NCBI GenBank assembly: GCA_041725935.1 | Contig: JBGRQD010000018.1 | Location: 1 to 64,000, forward strand | Direction of reading: 5' to 3' | Origin: Marivita sp041725935 | Lineage (GTDB): Bacteria > Pseudomonadota > Alphaproteobacteria > Rhodobacterales > Rhodobacteraceae | Length of the DNA: 64,000 nucleotides | In this document: positions 7,476 through 16,328 of the stretch, piece after piece | Position numbering within the stretch: the stretch's first letter is position 1 | Layout of the letters: each line of letters begins with the position of its first letter | Made by a program: the position numbers and the translations under genes | The notes under the pieces: model-generated | What the model was told of the DNA's origin: nothing | What the model saw: the letters and a program-made list of their open reading frames with translations, nothing else | The model's database searches: none

Positions 7476-10091
7476 TCAATGCACGACAGCATCGTCCGGA
7501 CGCGGCCGGTTCGACGCCGCGACGCGATCGCCGATGATAAGACCGTCAGCCCCCGCCGTCACAGGCACCAGATCGCCATCCGCGACATCGCCGGCCAAGA
7601 GCATCTCGGCCAGAGGATCCTGCAAGGCGCGCTGGATCACCCGCTTCAAAGGCCGTGCGCCGAACACCGGATCGTAGCCTTCCTCGGCCAGCCATTTGCG
7701 CGCGGCATCGTCCAGTTGAAGGTCGATCTTGCGCGCAGCAAGCCGTTTGAGAAGCCGCGCCATCTGGATCTGCACGATGCCGTGCATGTCCTCGCGCTTG
7801 AGCCGGTCGAAGATCACGGTTTCGTCCAGACGGTTCAGAAACTCGGGGCGGAAATGCGCCCGCACCGCGTCCATCACGTCGCGCTTGGCCTGCGCGCCAT
7901 CGGCCCCGTCCGGCAGTTGCGACAGCGCCTGCGACCCAAGGTTCGACGTCAGCACGATCAGCGTCTGCTTGAAATCCACAGTGCGTCCCTGACCATCTGT
8001 CAGCACACCGTCATCCAACACCTGCAACAGCACGTTGAACACGTCCGGATGCGCCTTTTCGACCTCGTCGAACAGCACAACCTGATAGGGACGCCGCCGC
8101 ACGGCCTCGGTCAGGACACCGCCTTCATCATAGCCGACATAGCCCGGAGGGGCACCGATCAGACGGGACACGGCGTGTTTCTCCATGAACTCCGACATGT
8201 CGATCCGAACCATCGCGTTGTCGTCGTCGAACAGGAATTCGGCCACGGCCTTGGTCAATTCGGTCTTGCCCACGCCGGTCGGCCCGAGGAACAGGAAGCT
8301 GCCCAGCGGACGGTTCTCGTCGTTCAACCCGGCCCGCGCGCGGCGCACCGCGTTGGCAATCGCCTTGACCGCCTGATCCTGACCGATGACCCGCTTGTGC
8401 AGACCCTCTTCCATGCGCAGCAGCTTGTCACGTTCACCTTCGAGCATCTTGGACGTCGGGATGCCGGTCCAGCGTTCGACCACACCCGCGATCTGCTCGG
8501 GGCGCACGGCCTCTTCGACCATCACATCGTCGTCCGAGCTTTCGGCCTCGGCCAGCCTTTTCTCCAGCTGCGGGATCACGCCGTAAGAAAGCTCGCCCGC
8601 CTTGGCGAGGTTGCCCTCGCGCTTGGCGATTTCCAGCTCGGCCCGCGCACGGTCCAATTGCTCTTTCACGTCCCGCGCCGAGGCCAGCTTGTCGCGTTCA
8701 GCCTGCCACTTGGCGGTCATTTCCGAAGACTGCTCCTGCAGGTCGGCAAGATCCTTTTCCAGCTTGGCCAGACGGTCCTTGGAGGCCTGATCGTCTTCAA
8801 GGCGCAGCGCCTCGACCTCGATCTGCTTTTGCAGGATGTCGCGGTCCAGCGCGTCCAGTTCTTCGGGCTTGCTGTCCACTTCCATCCGCAGCCGCGACGC
8901 GGCTTCGTCCATCAGGTCGATGGCCTTGTCCGGCAGAAACCGATCGGTGATGTAGCGATGCGACAGGGTTGCCGCCGCCACCAAGGCAGAGTCGGAAATC
9001 CGCACGCCGTGGTGCAGTTCGTACTTTTCCTTGATGCCCCGCAGGATCGAGATCGTGTCCTCGACCGTGGGTTCCTGCACCAAAACAGGCTGGAACCGAC
9101 GGGCCAGGGCCGCGTCCTTTTCGACATGCTTGCGGTATTCGTCCAGCGTCGTGGCACCCACGCAGTGCAATTCGCCCCGCGCCAAGGCAGGCTTGAGCAG
9201 GTTCGACGCATCCATTGCACCATCGGCCTTGCCCGCACCGACCAGCGTGTGCATCTCGTCGATGAAGAGAATGATCTCGCCCGCTGCCGATGTCACTTCG
9301 GACAGAATGCCTTTCAGCCGCTCCTCGAACTCACCCCGATATTTCGCACCAGCGATCAGCGCGCCCATGTCGAGCGCCAGAAGGCGCTTGTTGCGCAGGC
9401 TTTCGGGCACGTCACCATTGACAATCCGTAGCGCGAGGCCTTCGGCAATCGCGGTCTTGCCCACGCCGGGTTCCCCGATCAGCACCGGGTTGTTCTTGGT
9501 CCGCCGGCTGAGCACCTGCATCGCGCGACGAATTTCATCGTCCCGGCCAATGATCGGGTCGATCTTGCCCTCACGGGCGCGTTCGGTCAGGTCCAGCGTG
9601 AATTTCTTGAGCGCTTCGTACTGATCCTCGGCGCTGGCGCTGTCGGCGGTGCGTCCCTTGCGGATGTCGTTGATCGCGGAATTCAATTCCTGCGCAGTCA
9701 CCGCACCGGCCTCAAGCGCCTCTTTCGCAGGGCTCTTGACCATGGCAAGCGCCATGAGAATGCGCTCCACCGGAACAAAACTGTCCCCGGCTTTCTTGGC
9801 GATCTTTTCCGCCTCGTCGAGCACTTTGCCCGTCGCGCTGTCCAGATAGACCTGCCCCGCATCGCCCGACACTTTGGGGATCTTGGCAAGCTTGCCATCC
9901 AAGGCCTGAACGACCCGCTGCGGCGCACCGCCCGCGCGTTGAATAAGGTTAGACGCCAACCCCTGCTCATCGTCCATCAAGGCTTTGAGGATGTGTTCGG
10001 GCGCAAGCCGTTGATGGCTTTCCCGCATTGCAATCGTCTGGGCCGCCTGAATGAAACCGCGCGACCGTTCCGTGAACTTCTCCAAGTTCAT
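7476..10091 (-). CDS. clpB: ClpB disaggregase
   Basis: This hexameric AAA+ chaperone works with DnaK to pull apart aggregated proteins after heat stress. At 871 residues it is full length. It has the N-terminal Clp repeat domain, a first Walker A (GEPGVGKTA, about residue 206) and Walker B (LFIDEMHTLVGAG), a long middle coiled coil rich in Glu/Lys/Ala, and a second Walker A (GPTGVGKTE, about 608). I chose the ATG at 10091 because it has AAGGAGAGA just upstream, begins with the conserved MNLEKFTERSRG and lies after the heat-shock promoter. The longer frame to 10199 would start inside that promoter. Confidence 0.97.
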   Translation of the reverse strand: MNLEKFTERSRGFIQAAQTIAMRESHQRLAPEHILKALMDDEQGLASNLIQRAGGAPQRVVQALDGKLAKIPKVSGDAGQVYLDSATGKVLDEAEKIAKKAGDSFVPVERILMALAMVKSPAKEALEAGAVTAQELNSAINDIRKGRTADSASAEDQYEALKKFTLDLTERAREGKIDPIIGRDDEIRRAMQVLSRRTKNNPVLIGEPGVGKTAIAEGLALRIVNGDVPESLRNKRLLALDMGALIAGAKYRGEFEERLKGILSEVTSAAGEIILFIDEMHTLVGAGKADGAMDASNLLKPALARGELHCVGATTLDEYRKHVEKDAALARRFQPVLVQEPTVEDTISILRGIKEKYELHHGVRISDSALVAAATLSHRYITDRFLPDKAIDLMDEAASRLRMEVDSKPEELDALDRDILQKQIEVEALRLEDDQASKDRLAKLEKDLADLQEQSSEMTAKWQAERDKLASARDVKEQLDRARAELEIAKREGNLAKAGELSYGVIPQLEKRLAEAESSDDDVMVEEAVRPEQIAGVVERWTGIPTSKMLEGERDKLLRMEEGLHKRVIGQDQAVKAIANAVRRARAGLNDENRPLGSFLFLGPTGVGKTELTKAVAEFLFDDDNAMVRIDMSEFMEKHAVSRLIGAPPGYVGYDEGGVLTEAVRRRPYQVVLFDEVEKAHPDVFNVLLQVLDDGVLTDGQGRTVDFKQTLIVLTSNLGSQALSQLPDGADGAQAKRDVMDAVRAHFRPEFLNRLDETVIFDRLKREDMHGIVQIQMARLLKRLAARKIDLQLDDAARKWLAEEGYDPVFGARPLKRVIQRALQDPLAEMLLAGDVADGDLVPVTAGADGLIIGDRVAASNRPRPDDAVVH

Positions 10092-10171
10092 GGCTCTCTC
10101 CTTCTTGTTAAGCACCCCGTTCATCGAAACGCCCGACTTCGGCACGTCCCTTTCTGGGCCTTCACAATAGG

Positions 10172-10200
10172 AAATGGGGGCACGCGGGCCCCCGTTCAAG
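10172..10200 (-). promoter_or_regulatory. RpoH (sigma-32) type heat-shock promoter of clpB
   Basis: On the minus strand CTTGAA (10200-10195) is followed after 15 bases by CCCCATTT (10179-10172), an almost exact copy of the sigma-32 consensus. Transcription would begin near 10163, about 70 bases before the clpB ATG. The spacer contains an embedded GGGGGC/GCCCCC inverted repeat. Confidence 0.82.
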
Positions 10201-10225
10201 AGGTCGTGATCACCAAGCCCCGCGC

Positions 10226-10474
10226 CTAGTCGATGACAGTCTCATTGTCGCGATATTCAGGCCCGGATGGGGAAGGCACGCCCGCGCTGTCGGTGTCGGG
10301 ATCGACCACTTCATCGGTCTGTGCCTCGGGCGACTCGCTTGTGTCCAGCGGGCTTGTTTCGATCTGTTGGGCTTCGGGCGCGACCGGCCCCCCGGTCGGG
10401 CGACCGAGCCAGACCATTGCGGCAACCAGAAGAACAAAACCAATCGGGATCATTGCGTAAAGATACCGTCTCAT
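10226..10474 (-). CDS. small single-pass membrane protein, hypothetical
   Basis: This 82-residue protein has one N-terminal membrane helix (about residues 6-25) and an acidic, Pro/Ser/Glu-rich tail that would face the periplasm. No domain is recognised. Its ATG overlaps the stop of the preceding gene (ATGA), so the two are co-translated. Similar composition in both (one helix, acidic disordered tail) suggests a related role or common origin, which is inference only. Confidence 0.7.
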   Translation of the reverse strand: MRRYLYAMIPIGFVLLVAAMVWLGRPTGGPVAPEAQQIETSPLDTSESPEAQTDEVVDPDTDSAGVPSPSGPEYRDNETVID

Positions 10475-10890
10475 TGCGAGTCCTCCGTCGTTTCTACCAT
10501 GCCTGTCTCGTTGTTGACGGTCCCGTTCTCCGGCGACACAACCGCATCGGCGTCAAGCAAGCGTCGTCCCTCGTCGGCAACCGTGTTGTCCTGAACGGGA
10601 TCCGTAATTCCGGTCAGATCGGTGGCGTCGGCGTTGCCGTCGATGATATCGCTCGGAGTGCGCTCGACCGGGACGTTGGGTTCGTCTTCCAGAACGGTTC
10701 CTATATTGTCCGGATTGCTGCCGGCACCTGTCGGGTTCTGGGTCAGATCGTCGAGATAAGGGTTTGTTGTCGAATAGGCGGTCGGACCAAACTGCCAGAC
10801 CACAAACGCCACGATTGCCGCGATGACGGCGACAAGGGCGATTGGGCGTGCCATGGTCTTTGCGCCAGAGTCTTCGTTGTTCTGTGTCAT
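10471..10890 (-). CDS. single-pass membrane protein with acidic tail, hypothetical
   Basis: This 139-residue protein has a short cytoplasmic start, one membrane helix at about residues 16-34 and a 100-residue acidic, low-complexity extracytoplasmic part rich in Asp, Asn and Thr. No known domain is seen. It is the first gene of a two-gene unit with the 82-residue protein. An internal ATG at residue 13 is an alternative start. It is divergent from pyrF, with 105 bp between the start codons. Confidence 0.72.
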   Translation of the reverse strand: MTQNNEDSGAKTMARPIALVAVIAAIVAFVVWQFGPTAYSTTNPYLDDLTQNPTGAGSNPDNIGTVLEDEPNVPVERTPSDIIDGNADATDLTGITDPVQDNTVADEGRRLLDADAVVSPENGTVNNETGMVETTEDSQ

Positions 10891-10995
10891 GAAACCTCCG
10901 TTATCGCGGACTCAACCCGCCGCGATTTGGGTTGTTCCTTGACGCGTCGCCGCACGTTTGTCAGACGGGGCCACCATTCACAGGAGAGCCCAGAT

Positions 10996-11712
10996 ATGTC
11001 CGATGACCGCCTGATTGTCGCTTTGGACGTGCCGAACGCACTGGTCGGACTGGAGCTCGCCGCCAAGCTGGGCGACACGGTGTCGTTCTACAAGATCGGT
11101 CTGGGCATGCTCACCGGCGGCGGTCTGGCCTTGGCCAATGAACTCAAGCAAGAGCACGGCAAGCGCATCTTCCTCGACATGAAGTTGTTCGACATCGGCG
11201 CCACCGTCGAAGCCGCCGTGCGCGGGCTGGCGCAATTCGATCTGGATTTCCTGACCGTGCATGGCGACCCCTATGTGGTCCGCGCCGCCAAGGAGGGTGC
11301 TGCAGGCTCAGACCTTAAGATCCTTGCGGTCACGATCCTGACCTCGCTCGAACGCAGCGATCTCGACAGCGCCCTGATCCGGGAGGGCGCGCTTCCCGAT
11401 CTGGTGGTCGAACGCGCGGGCCGCGCCTTTGATGCGGGTGCGGATGGGGTGATCTCGTCGCCAAACGAAGCCGCGCTGATCCGCGCTCTGCCCGAGGCGG
11501 CGGGCCGGTTGATCGTCACACCGGGTGTGCGTCCGGCGGGGGCCGATCTGGGCGATCAGAAGCGCGTTGCGACCCCGGCCAACGCGGTCAAGAACGGCGT
11601 CGATCATATCGTCGTCGGTCGCCCGGTCTGGAAAGCCGCCGATCCGCGCGGCGCGGCAAAGGCCATCGTGGCCGAGATGCAATCACCCCAAGCCCGTCAG
11701 CCAAACGCCTGA
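10996..11712 (+). CDS. pyrF: orotidine 5'-phosphate decarboxylase
   Basis: The enzyme makes UMP from OMP, the last step of de novo pyrimidine synthesis. The 238-residue product carries the catalytic DxKxxD array at D61-K63-D66 (LDMKLFDIG) and the lysine K33. The C-terminal phosphate loop (VTPGVRP, HIVVGRPVW) is intact. I chose the ATG at 10996, with AGGAG upstream, over much longer frame extensions that run through the divergent gene. Its last 16 bases overlap the end of the convergent NUDIX gene. Confidence 0.96.
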   Translation: MSDDRLIVALDVPNALVGLELAAKLGDTVSFYKIGLGMLTGGGLALANELKQEHGKRIFLDMKLFDIGATVEAAVRGLAQFDLDFLTVHGDPYVVRAAKEGAAGSDLKILAVTILTSLERSDLDSALIREGALPDLVVERAGRAFDAGADGVISSPNEAALIRALPEAAGRLIVTPGVRPAGADLGDQKRVATPANAVKNGVDHIVVGRPVWKAADPRGAAKAIVAEMQSPQARQPNA

Positions 11713-12095
11713 TCCAGGTACCTTTGCACCATATCGGCAAAATGCGGGATCGCCTCGGGGTGACGGCTATACTCAGCCGGGTCCATCAACTCCCATCCCT
11801 GCCCCTCTGAGCCAAACACGATGCGTGCTTCCGCGTCCTCCGGCAGATGCGCGGCAAAGAACACGCCCGCTTTGAACCGATCGCACCAGACAAGATCGCC
11901 TGTGTCCAAGGTCAAACCGACCTCCTCGAAGGTTTCACGCAGCACGCAAGCCTCTGCTGTCTCGGACCCGTCACGTCCGCCGCCCGGCAGATCAAGCCGT
12001 CCGGGCCACGGAATGTCGGGCTTGTTGTCCCGACGCAGCACGACGATCCGGTCGCCGATAAACAGGATCAGCTTTGCACCGCCAAAATCCTGCAT
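11697..12095 (-). CDS. NUDIX hydrolase
   Basis: This 132-residue protein has a canonical Nudix box, G-x5-E-x7-RE-x2-EE-x-G, at about residues 39-61. It hydrolyses nucleoside diphosphates linked to another group. The substrate cannot be told, but a MutT-like housecleaning role is possible. The gene ends inside the 3' end of pyrF (16-bp tail overlap) and starts 66 bp from dinB on the opposite strand. I chose ATG 12095 because the conserved domain begins within a few residues of it. The longer frame overlaps the dinB coding region. Confidence 0.85.
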   Translation of the reverse strand: MQDFGGAKLILFIGDRIVVLRRDNKPDIPWPGRLDLPGGGRDGSETAEACVLRETFEEVGLTLDTGDLVWCDRFKAGVFFAAHLPEDAEARIVFGSEGQGWELMDPAEYSRHPEAIPHFADMVQRYLDQAFG

Positions 12096-12161
12096 GATCC
12101 AACCCTTTTGTCTGTCCTGCGCCGGGTGTATCCTGACCATACCCCTTCGGATAGCCACCCC

Positions 12162-13415
12162 ATGCCCGCCCTCTGCCGCGATTGTCTGACCGAATTCGAA
12201 GCCGGTGCGCGCTGCCCCGCGTGCCGAAGCCCGCGCGTGATCGCCCATCCAGAACTTTATGACCTGAGCATCGCCCATATGGATTGCGATGCGTTCTACG
12301 CTTCGGTCGAAAAGCGCGACAATCCCGATCTGGCGGACAAGCCCGTGATCATCGGCGGCGGTCGGCGCGGCGTGGTATCGACCGCCTGTTATGTCGCGCG
12401 GATCAGAGGGGTCCGGTCCGCCATGCCGATGTTCAAGGCGCTGCAACTCTGCCCCGATGCGGTGATCGTCAAGCCGCGGATGGACGCCTATGTCCACGCC
12501 TCCCGCGCGATCCGGCAGCTGATGGAGGAACTGACACCGGCCATCGAACCCCTGTCGCTGGATGAGGCGTTCATCGACCTGACCGGCACCGCGCGGTTGC
12601 ACGGCCATCCACCTGCGGTGATGCTCGCCCGGCTGGTCAAACGGATGCGCGACGAACTGGGCCTAACCGGGTCCATCGGTCTGAGCCACAACAAGTTTCT
12701 TGCCAAGATCGCATCGGATCTGGACAAACCGCGCGGCTTTTCGGTGATCGGTGCCGTAGAAACCCAAGCCTTCCTGCGCCCCAAACCCGTGCGGTTGATC
12801 TGGGGCGTCGGTGCCGCCACTCAGGACGCGCTGGACCGTGCGGGTATCCGCACCTTCGACGATCTGCTGCGTTGGGAGATGAACGATCTCACGCACCGGT
12901 TCGGCAGCATGGGTCACCGGCTCTGGCATCTCGCGCGCGGTCAGGACCAGCGGCGCGTGTCAGCCCACAGCCCGATGAAATCCATCTCGAACGAAACCAC
13001 GTTTCACGACGACACCAACGATCCTGATCTGCTGGATGGGCATCTGTGGCGCATGTGCGAAAAGGTGTCGGACCGCGCCAAGGCCAAGTCACTGGCGGGT
13101 CGGGTTGTGACGCTCAAACTCAAACGGTCGAATTTTACGCTGATCACCAAACGCATGTCGCTGAGCGATCCAACGCAAATCGCGGACCGCATTTACAGAA
13201 CCGCGCGGGCGCTCTTCGATCAGGTTGGCGATCAGGGGCCCTATCGCCTTTTGGGCACAGGAATCAGTGATCTCAGCCCTGCAGAAGGTGCGGATGTCTC
13301 TGGAGACCTCCTAGACCCCCAAGGCATAAAACGTGCGCAGGCCGAACGGGCCACCGATGCGATCCGGGAAAGATTCGGGCCCGACGCGATCCTCAAGGGG
13401 CGCGCCCTGCGCTGA
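12162..13415 (+). CDS. dinB: DNA polymerase IV (Y family) with N-terminal zinc ribbon
   Basis: This is an error-prone translesion polymerase of 417 residues. The palm catalytic acids are D41 (HMDCDAFYASVE) and the LSLDEAFID pair near 135, with F45/Y46 as the steric gate. Thumb, finger and little-finger regions follow to a normal C-terminus. Residues 5-21 hold two Cys pairs (C5/C8 and C18/C21), a small zinc-ribbon-like extension absent from E. coli DinB. The ATG at 12162 includes this extension. Starting at M40 would delete the first strand, so the extension is real. LexA/SOS boxes were not identified. Confidence 0.93.
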   Translation: MPALCRDCLTEFEAGARCPACRSPRVIAHPELYDLSIAHMDCDAFYASVEKRDNPDLADKPVIIGGGRRGVVSTACYVARIRGVRSAMPMFKALQLCPDAVIVKPRMDAYVHASRAIRQLMEELTPAIEPLSLDEAFIDLTGTARLHGHPPAVMLARLVKRMRDELGLTGSIGLSHNKFLAKIASDLDKPRGFSVIGAVETQAFLRPKPVRLIWGVGAATQDALDRAGIRTFDDLLRWEMNDLTHRFGSMGHRLWHLARGQDQRRVSAHSPMKSISNETTFHDDTNDPDLLDGHLWRMCEKVSDRAKAKSLAGRVVTLKLKRSNFTLITKRMSLSDPTQIADRIYRTARALFDQVGDQGPYRLLGTGISDLSPAEGADVSGDLLDPQGIKRAQAERATDAIRERFGPDAILKGRALR

Positions 13416-13418
13416 AGC

Positions 13419-13736
13419 TCACATCAACTGGTTTTCTTCGTCCACCGCCGAAATGCCGAGCGCTTCCAGTCCGGACTCCAGATGGTCCGACAGATGCGGC
13501 GTGCCGATCAGGTAATCTGCGGTGGGCGTGGTGGCCTCGTGCATTGCGGTCTCAAACGCCTCGTCCCAGTCCTCGACCTCGAACGCACCGCGCCCGATCC
13601 ACATGATCGTGACCAGCTCAGCCTGCTCTTCTTCGGTCATGCGGTCGATGAAGCCCCGCATCTCGCCCTCGGCGCGACCCAGTTCGCGCGCCATCACGAT
13701 GACAGCGGCCACCTTGTGTGCAGTGATATGTTCCAT
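13419..13736 (-). CDS. DUF3775 protein
   Basis: This 105-residue acidic protein of the DUF3775 family has unknown function. Visible elements are a helical N-terminus (HKVAAVIVMAREL) and LVTIMWIGRGAFEVEDWDEA. I chose the ATG at 13736, with GGGAGA upstream, over 13763. It lies 60 bp downstream of the SDR gene on the same strand and ends just short of the convergent dinB stop. It may be the last gene of the operon beginning at 18378, but the gap leaves that open. Confidence 0.75.
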   Translation of the reverse strand: MEHITAHKVAAVIVMARELGRAEGEMRGFIDRMTEEEQAELVTIMWIGRGAFEVEDWDEAFETAMHEATTPTADYLIGTPHLSDHLESGLEALGISAVDEENQLM

Positions 13737-13796
13737 GTCGAATCTCCCATGCCGTTTGATCAAACATGGACGACACGGGCATCTTTGACTTTGATC

Positions 13797-14528
13797 TTAC
13801 GCAAACAGCCGGTAGTAGAGCCAGTCCGGCAGAAACTGGCTGCCCCGGAACACCCATGAAAACAGCGTCGGAAAGCTGCGCTTGAACGCGCTGGTGTTCA
13901 TATGTTCGAAAAATTCCTGGGCGGCTTGCTCCGGTTCCATGATGAACGGCATCTTGAAATCGTTCTTGTCGGTCAGCCGTGTTTTGACGAAGCCCGGATT
14001 GATCAGCTGAACCCGTACATTTGTCCTGTGCAGGTCCGCGTAAAGCGATTCCGCCAGCGTCATGACCCCCGCCTTGGACGAGGTATAAGCAGCGGCGGCA
14101 GGCAATCCGCGAAAGCCGGACAGGGATCCTGTCAGCACGATATGCCCCGCATCGCGTTCCACGAATTTCGGAACGACAGCCCCCATCAGACGCATCGCAC
14201 CGGTAAAGTTGATGTCGGCCATGGCGATGGCCTGATCCATGTCCCACTCCTTGGCCCCGAACGGCCAATAGACACCGGCAATCTGGACGATGCCGTCGAT
14301 GTCGCCAACCGCTTCTGCTGCGGCTTTGACTGAGTCGGTGTCGGACACATCGACCGGAACAACCTCGGCCGTTCCCGGCAGGCGACCGGCCAGTTCGTGC
14401 AGCTTGTCCTCGCTTCGGGCAGACAAAATCAGGTGAACGCCCGCCGCACTCATCTTCTGCGCCAGAGCTTCGCCGAGGCCTTCGCTCGCCCCGACCAGCC
14501 AATACCGTTTACCCGCCCAATCGATCAC
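13797..14528 (-). CDS. short-chain dehydrogenase/reductase
   Basis: This 243-residue SDR has the NAD(P) motif GASEGLGE near residue 13, the active-site S135 and Y148-x3-K152, all intact. Hydrophobic, aromatic C-terminal residues suggest membrane association. Its ATG overlaps the DUF3833 stop (ATGA). It is the fifth gene of the FAD oxidoreductase-DUF1365-MFS-DUF3833-SDR unit divergent from rpoE-chrR. In Rhodobacter sphaeroides the corresponding cluster belongs to the RpoE singlet-oxygen regulon, so a lipid or membrane-modifying substrate is a reasonable inference. Confidence 0.88.
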   Translation of the reverse strand: MIDWAGKRYWLVGASEGLGEALAQKMSAAGVHLILSARSEDKLHELAGRLPGTAEVVPVDVSDTDSVKAAAEAVGDIDGIVQIAGVYWPFGAKEWDMDQAIAMADINFTGAMRLMGAVVPKFVERDAGHIVLTGSLSGFRGLPAAAAYTSSKAGVMTLAESLYADLHRTNVRVQLINPGFVKTRLTDKNDFKMPFIMEPEQAAQEFFEHMNTSAFKRSFPTLFSWVFRGSQFLPDWLYYRLFA

Positions 14529-15091
14529 GCCGTTTCCTTCCTGCGCATGGTGGCCACCAGTTCGGCCACCTTGATTCCGTATTTGCGAAACTGACTGCGG
14601 TTCACGATCGTTCCATTCGGCGCGAGATACATCCAGTCCGTCGTGTCCAGCACATGCCCGCCCTGATCTGCAGGCAGCTTGTACTTGTACTTGAGTTGCA
14701 CCGTCGGGCCGCTTTGCATGCCGCGACCCTCGCCGACGACATCGGACGCGGTGGCACGGATATGCCCGTCATTGCCCAGCGTCAGGTTCCATTCCCGCAG
14801 CACTTCATCGCCGCTGTCATAGATGAACCGTTCCGTCATGACCCCTTTGTTGCCGGTCCAGACCGCATCGAAATCGCCGACAAAGCGCGACGTAACGCGG
14901 CCCGTGGGACCGTAGATCACCCCTTCACAGACAATCGGCCCGTTCAGATGGGTCCGCAGGTCGAACGGCTCGCCCCGCGCATCGGCATAGTCGGACGGGG
15001 ACTGGCCATAGAACCCAAGATACCTGGTCTTGAGGTATCCAAGGCTGAGCATGAGGCTTGCTCCGAGAACTATAAGAAAGACAGTCTCCAT
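14525..15091 (-). CDS. DUF3833 protein, membrane-anchored
   Basis: This 188-residue DUF3833 family protein has a hydrophobic N-terminal segment (residues 3-18) acting as signal anchor. The rest looks like a lipocalin-like beta barrel (repeated aromatic/polar strands, C-terminal YGIKVAELVATM). I chose the ATG at 15091, which has GGAAAGGA eight bases upstream, over the ATG at 15109, which lies before the end of the MFS gene. Function is unknown. It occurs in this operon type next to the MFS, DUF1365 and FAD-dependent proteins. Confidence 0.82.
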   Translation of the reverse strand: METVFLIVLGASLMLSLGYLKTRYLGFYGQSPSDYADARGEPFDLRTHLNGPIVCEGVIYGPTGRVTSRFVGDFDAVWTGNKGVMTERFIYDSGDEVLREWNLTLGNDGHIRATASDVVGEGRGMQSGPTVQLKYKYKLPADQGGHVLDTTDWMYLAPNGTIVNRSQFRKYGIKVAELVATMRRKETA

Positions 15092-15095
15092 GACG

Positions 15096-16328
15096 TCATT
15101 CCTTTCCAATCGGTGTTGCGATCAAAAGGCCGATCGCCACCAGTTTCAAAGCGCAGGGCACTCCTGCGTAGAGCAAAGTCAAAGTCGTCAGCGCCACATC
15201 GCTGTTCTCGGCCCCCGAGACAAAGCCGCTGGCCTCGAGGATGGGCAGCAACGCGATGGCGGCAAAAGCGAGCGTGAACTTGGAGACGAAGCCCCAAAGT
15301 GCAAATCCTTCGGACGCTTCTGGCGCGATGGTTTCCATGCGCCGCGCGAACACGGCAGGCAACAGCGTGAGATCCGCACCAACCGCCGCGCCCGAGGCAA
15401 GGCAGATGATCGCGAACCAGACCGTGTCGCCGCTGCCCAGCATCATGGCAAAGCTGAAGGCGATGATGGCCAGCACCATTGCAGACAACAGTGCAGGCTT
15501 CGCGCCGATCCGTTCGGCCAATGCCCCCCACAAAGGGGCAGCCACAGCAGCGGCCACGAAGAACAAAAGCAGCAACGGCCCTTCCCAGCCCGGCGCGTCA
15601 AGACGGCTTTCGACGAAGAACAGGAACAGCGTCGAACTGACCGCAACCGGCGCGGCGTTCACCAAGGCGATCAGCAAGAGCCGACGCGAAATCTGATCCT
15701 TGAGGACGATGCCGAACCCCGCCGACGGCTCAGTCGTGGCACCACGCCATTCGTTGTGCATCGCGATCCCGGCGATCAGGCAGGCCAGTGCGAACACGGC
15801 GGCATAGGCCACGAATTCCGGCCATGCGAGGGCCAGAAAGACCGACGGCATCACCGAGGCCACGCACACGCCCAGCAATGCGCCGGTTTCGCGCCAGCGG
15901 GCCACCGTCAGATAGCCCGTGTCGCCGCCAAGCGTCTTGGCCTTCTTCACACCGCGCGCATAGAAGTTGATGGTCAAAAAGCTGAACGCCGAGAAGACCA
16001 GCGTCAGCATCACCGCGAACCACAGGATCGGGTTGGTCGGCGGTGTGACCGCAAAGAGGCCCAGCATCGCGGTCCCCATGATCGCCAGCGTCACACCGAC
16101 AGCGAGGCCCTGAAAGCGCCGCAGCGCGACAGCCAGTTTGCCCAGCAACGGGTCCTGCACCACGTCCAGCAGCCGCAGCCCGAAAAGGACCGACCCAAGC
16201 GCAGCAAGGCTGACGCCGTATTCATCGACGTAGAACTTGGGCGCATGGATGTAGATCGGCAAACCCGCTGCCGCGAGGACCGCCGCAAAGATGGCGTATC
16301 CACCAAGATTCTGCCGATCAGCGCTCAT
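15096..16328 (-). CDS. MFS transporter, sugar:cation symporter-like (MFS_2)
   Basis: A 410-residue protein with about 12 membrane helices, of the GPH/MelB-like MFS_2 branch. The conserved loop LLDVVQDPLLGKL near residue 55 is the D-x3-DP-x3-G motif of the group. Its ATG overlaps the DUF1365 stop (TAATG). In this cluster the substrate is more likely a lipid or lipid precursor than a sugar, but that is inference from context. The longer frame to 16409 overlaps DUF1365 and is rejected. Confidence 0.86.
   Translation of the reverse strand: MSADRQNLGGYAIFAAVLAAAGLPIYIHAPKFYVDEYGVSLAALGSVLFGLRLLDVVQDPLLGKLAVALRRFQGLAVGVTLAIMGTAMLGLFAVTPPTNPILWFAVMLTLVFSAFSFLTINFYARGVKKAKTLGGDTGYLTVARWRETGALLGVCVASVMPSVFLALAWPEFVAYAAVFALACLIAGIAMHNEWRGATTEPSAGFGIVLKDQISRRLLLIALVNAAPVAVSSTLFLFFVESRLDAPGWEGPLLLLFFVAAAVAAPLWGALAERIGAKPALLSAMVLAIIAFSFAMMLGSGDTVWFAIICLASGAAVGADLTLLPAVFARRMETIAPEASEGFALWGFVSKFTLAFAAIALLPILEASGFVSGAENSDVALTTLTLLYAGVPCALKLVAIGLLIATPIGKE

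Noticed and set aside
7479..9431. 650-codon plus-strand frame opposite clpB
   Set aside because: Shadow of the clpB codon pattern, with no homology or ribosome site.
10176..10193. GGGGGC/GCCCCC hairpin read first as terminator of the 82-residue membrane protein gene
   Set aside because: There is no T-run and the sequence is part of a near-perfect heat-shock promoter for clpB, which explains it better.
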